From Planctomycetota bacterium (GTDB lineage: Bacteria > Planctomycetota > Phycisphaerae > UBA1845 > PWPN01), in the NCBI GenBank assembly GCA_020346805.1, contig CP070790.1:2683598-2689509 (forward strand): a DNA stretch of 5,912 nucleotides, read 5' to 3'. The notes under the pieces are model-generated. The model had not been told where the DNA came from and did not search any database. It was given only the letters and a program-made list of their open reading frames with translations. Both the position numbers and the translations under genes were made by a program. Positions 5,762 through 5,912 of this stretch are shown here, piece after piece (the stretch's first letter is position 1; every line of letters starts with the position of its first letter).

Positions 5762-5912
5762 ATGTTGGAATATATCATGGTGGGAATGATCGTGGCTTTG
5801 GCGATATTCTGGACCGTACGTCTAATATATCGCAATGCCTCCGGAAAAGGCGGATGTAACTGCGGGCTTAAAAATCCGTCATGTCCCATCAATCAAAGCT
5901 GTGATGATGAAA
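5762..5912 (+). CDS. FeoB-associated Cys-rich membrane protein, 3'-truncated by the window
   Basis: The frame from ATG 5762 stays open to the right edge, giving 50 residues with no stop yet. It begins with a single hydrophobic membrane helix (about residues 3-23, MLEYIMVGMIVALAIFWTV), then a basic residue-containing segment (R20, R24, K29), then a Gly/Cys-rich tail with C32, C34, C41 and C47 (GGCNCG and later PSC and QSC). This architecture, a short helix followed by closely spaced cysteines straight after feoB, matches the FeoB-associated Cys-rich membrane protein family (Pfam FeoB_associated). The family is thought to help Fe(II) transport, possibly by binding metal near FeoB, but its function is not established. 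The gene lies 28 bp after feoB with AAGGA upstream, so it is very likely the fourth gene of the operon. The family is short, so the stop is probably just beyond the window. Confidence 0.8.
   Translation, partial: MLEYIMVGMIVALAIFWTVRLIYRNASGKGGCNCGLKNPSCPINQSCDDE

Noticed and set aside
5730..5789. 19-codon frame starting at an ATGA overlap with the feoB stop (ATG at 5730)
   Set aside because: The peptide (MSKLQHKDLGICWNISWWE) has no recognisable feature and ends inside the next gene in another frame. It could at most act as a coupling leader, which cannot be supported here.
5671..5892. 73-residue minus-strand frame at the right end
   Set aside because: It overlaps the end of feoB and the Cys-rich membrane gene on the other strand. 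The plus-strand reading has a ribosome site, operon context and recognisable architecture.
1..5912. A new defence, mobile or otherwise undescribed multi-gene system
   Set aside because: All genes fall into recognisable families and the linked block is a standard Feo iron-uptake operon. There are no direct repeats, integrase or transposase genes, or unknown effector-like proteins.

Overview
The window is a compact, all plus-strand bacterial segment with three parts. (1) The 3' part of a PAS-containing sensor histidine kinase whose start lies upstream of the window. (2) A stand-alone lipoprotein esterase of the alpha/beta-hydrolase fold, with its own likely promoter. (3) A ferrous-iron uptake operon: a DtxR-family metal-dependent regulator, feoA, feoB, and the beginning of a small FeoB-associated Cys-rich membrane protein that runs off the right edge. 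I see no rRNA, tRNA, CRISPR array, mobile element or attachment site.

Organism: a Gram-negative-type bacterium is likely, because the esterase carries a lipoprotein signal and sigma70-like promoters with perfect TATAAT boxes are present. The esterase belongs to a kind abundant in Planctomycetota and Verrucomicrobia. FeoB has the 'GFDWRIGTALIGA.AAKEVF' style seen in planctomycetes and Deltaproteobacteria. My best guess is Planctomycetota, perhaps Phycisphaerae-like. This is recognition from memory and was not tested by a search.

Layout: 2-1204 histidine kinase (5' truncated); 1205-1356 intergenic, with a TATAAT promoter and an 8-bp inverted repeat; 1357-2349 lipoprotein esterase; 2350-2552 intergenic, with two small hairpins, then a strong promoter (TTGACC-16-TATAAT), an 18-bp palindromic operator over the expected transcription start, and a perfect Shine-Dalgarno; 2553-3017 DtxR-family regulator; 3014-3274 feoA; 3271-5733 feoB; 5762 to the end, Cys-rich membrane protein.

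How it works together: regulator, feoA and feoB are joined by two ATGA overlaps, so they are almost certainly one transcript with coupled translation. The regulator probably senses Fe(II) and represses its own operon through the palindrome when iron is replete. When iron is scarce, FeoB (GTPase plus membrane channel), helped by FeoA and the small Cys-rich protein, imports Fe(II). The kinase and esterase show no sequence-visible link to iron. The system is recognisable rather than new. The parts most worth following up are the mixed Mn/Fe-type ligand set of the regulator, the operator design, the large extracytoplasmic insert in FeoB, and the truncated Cys-rich gene.
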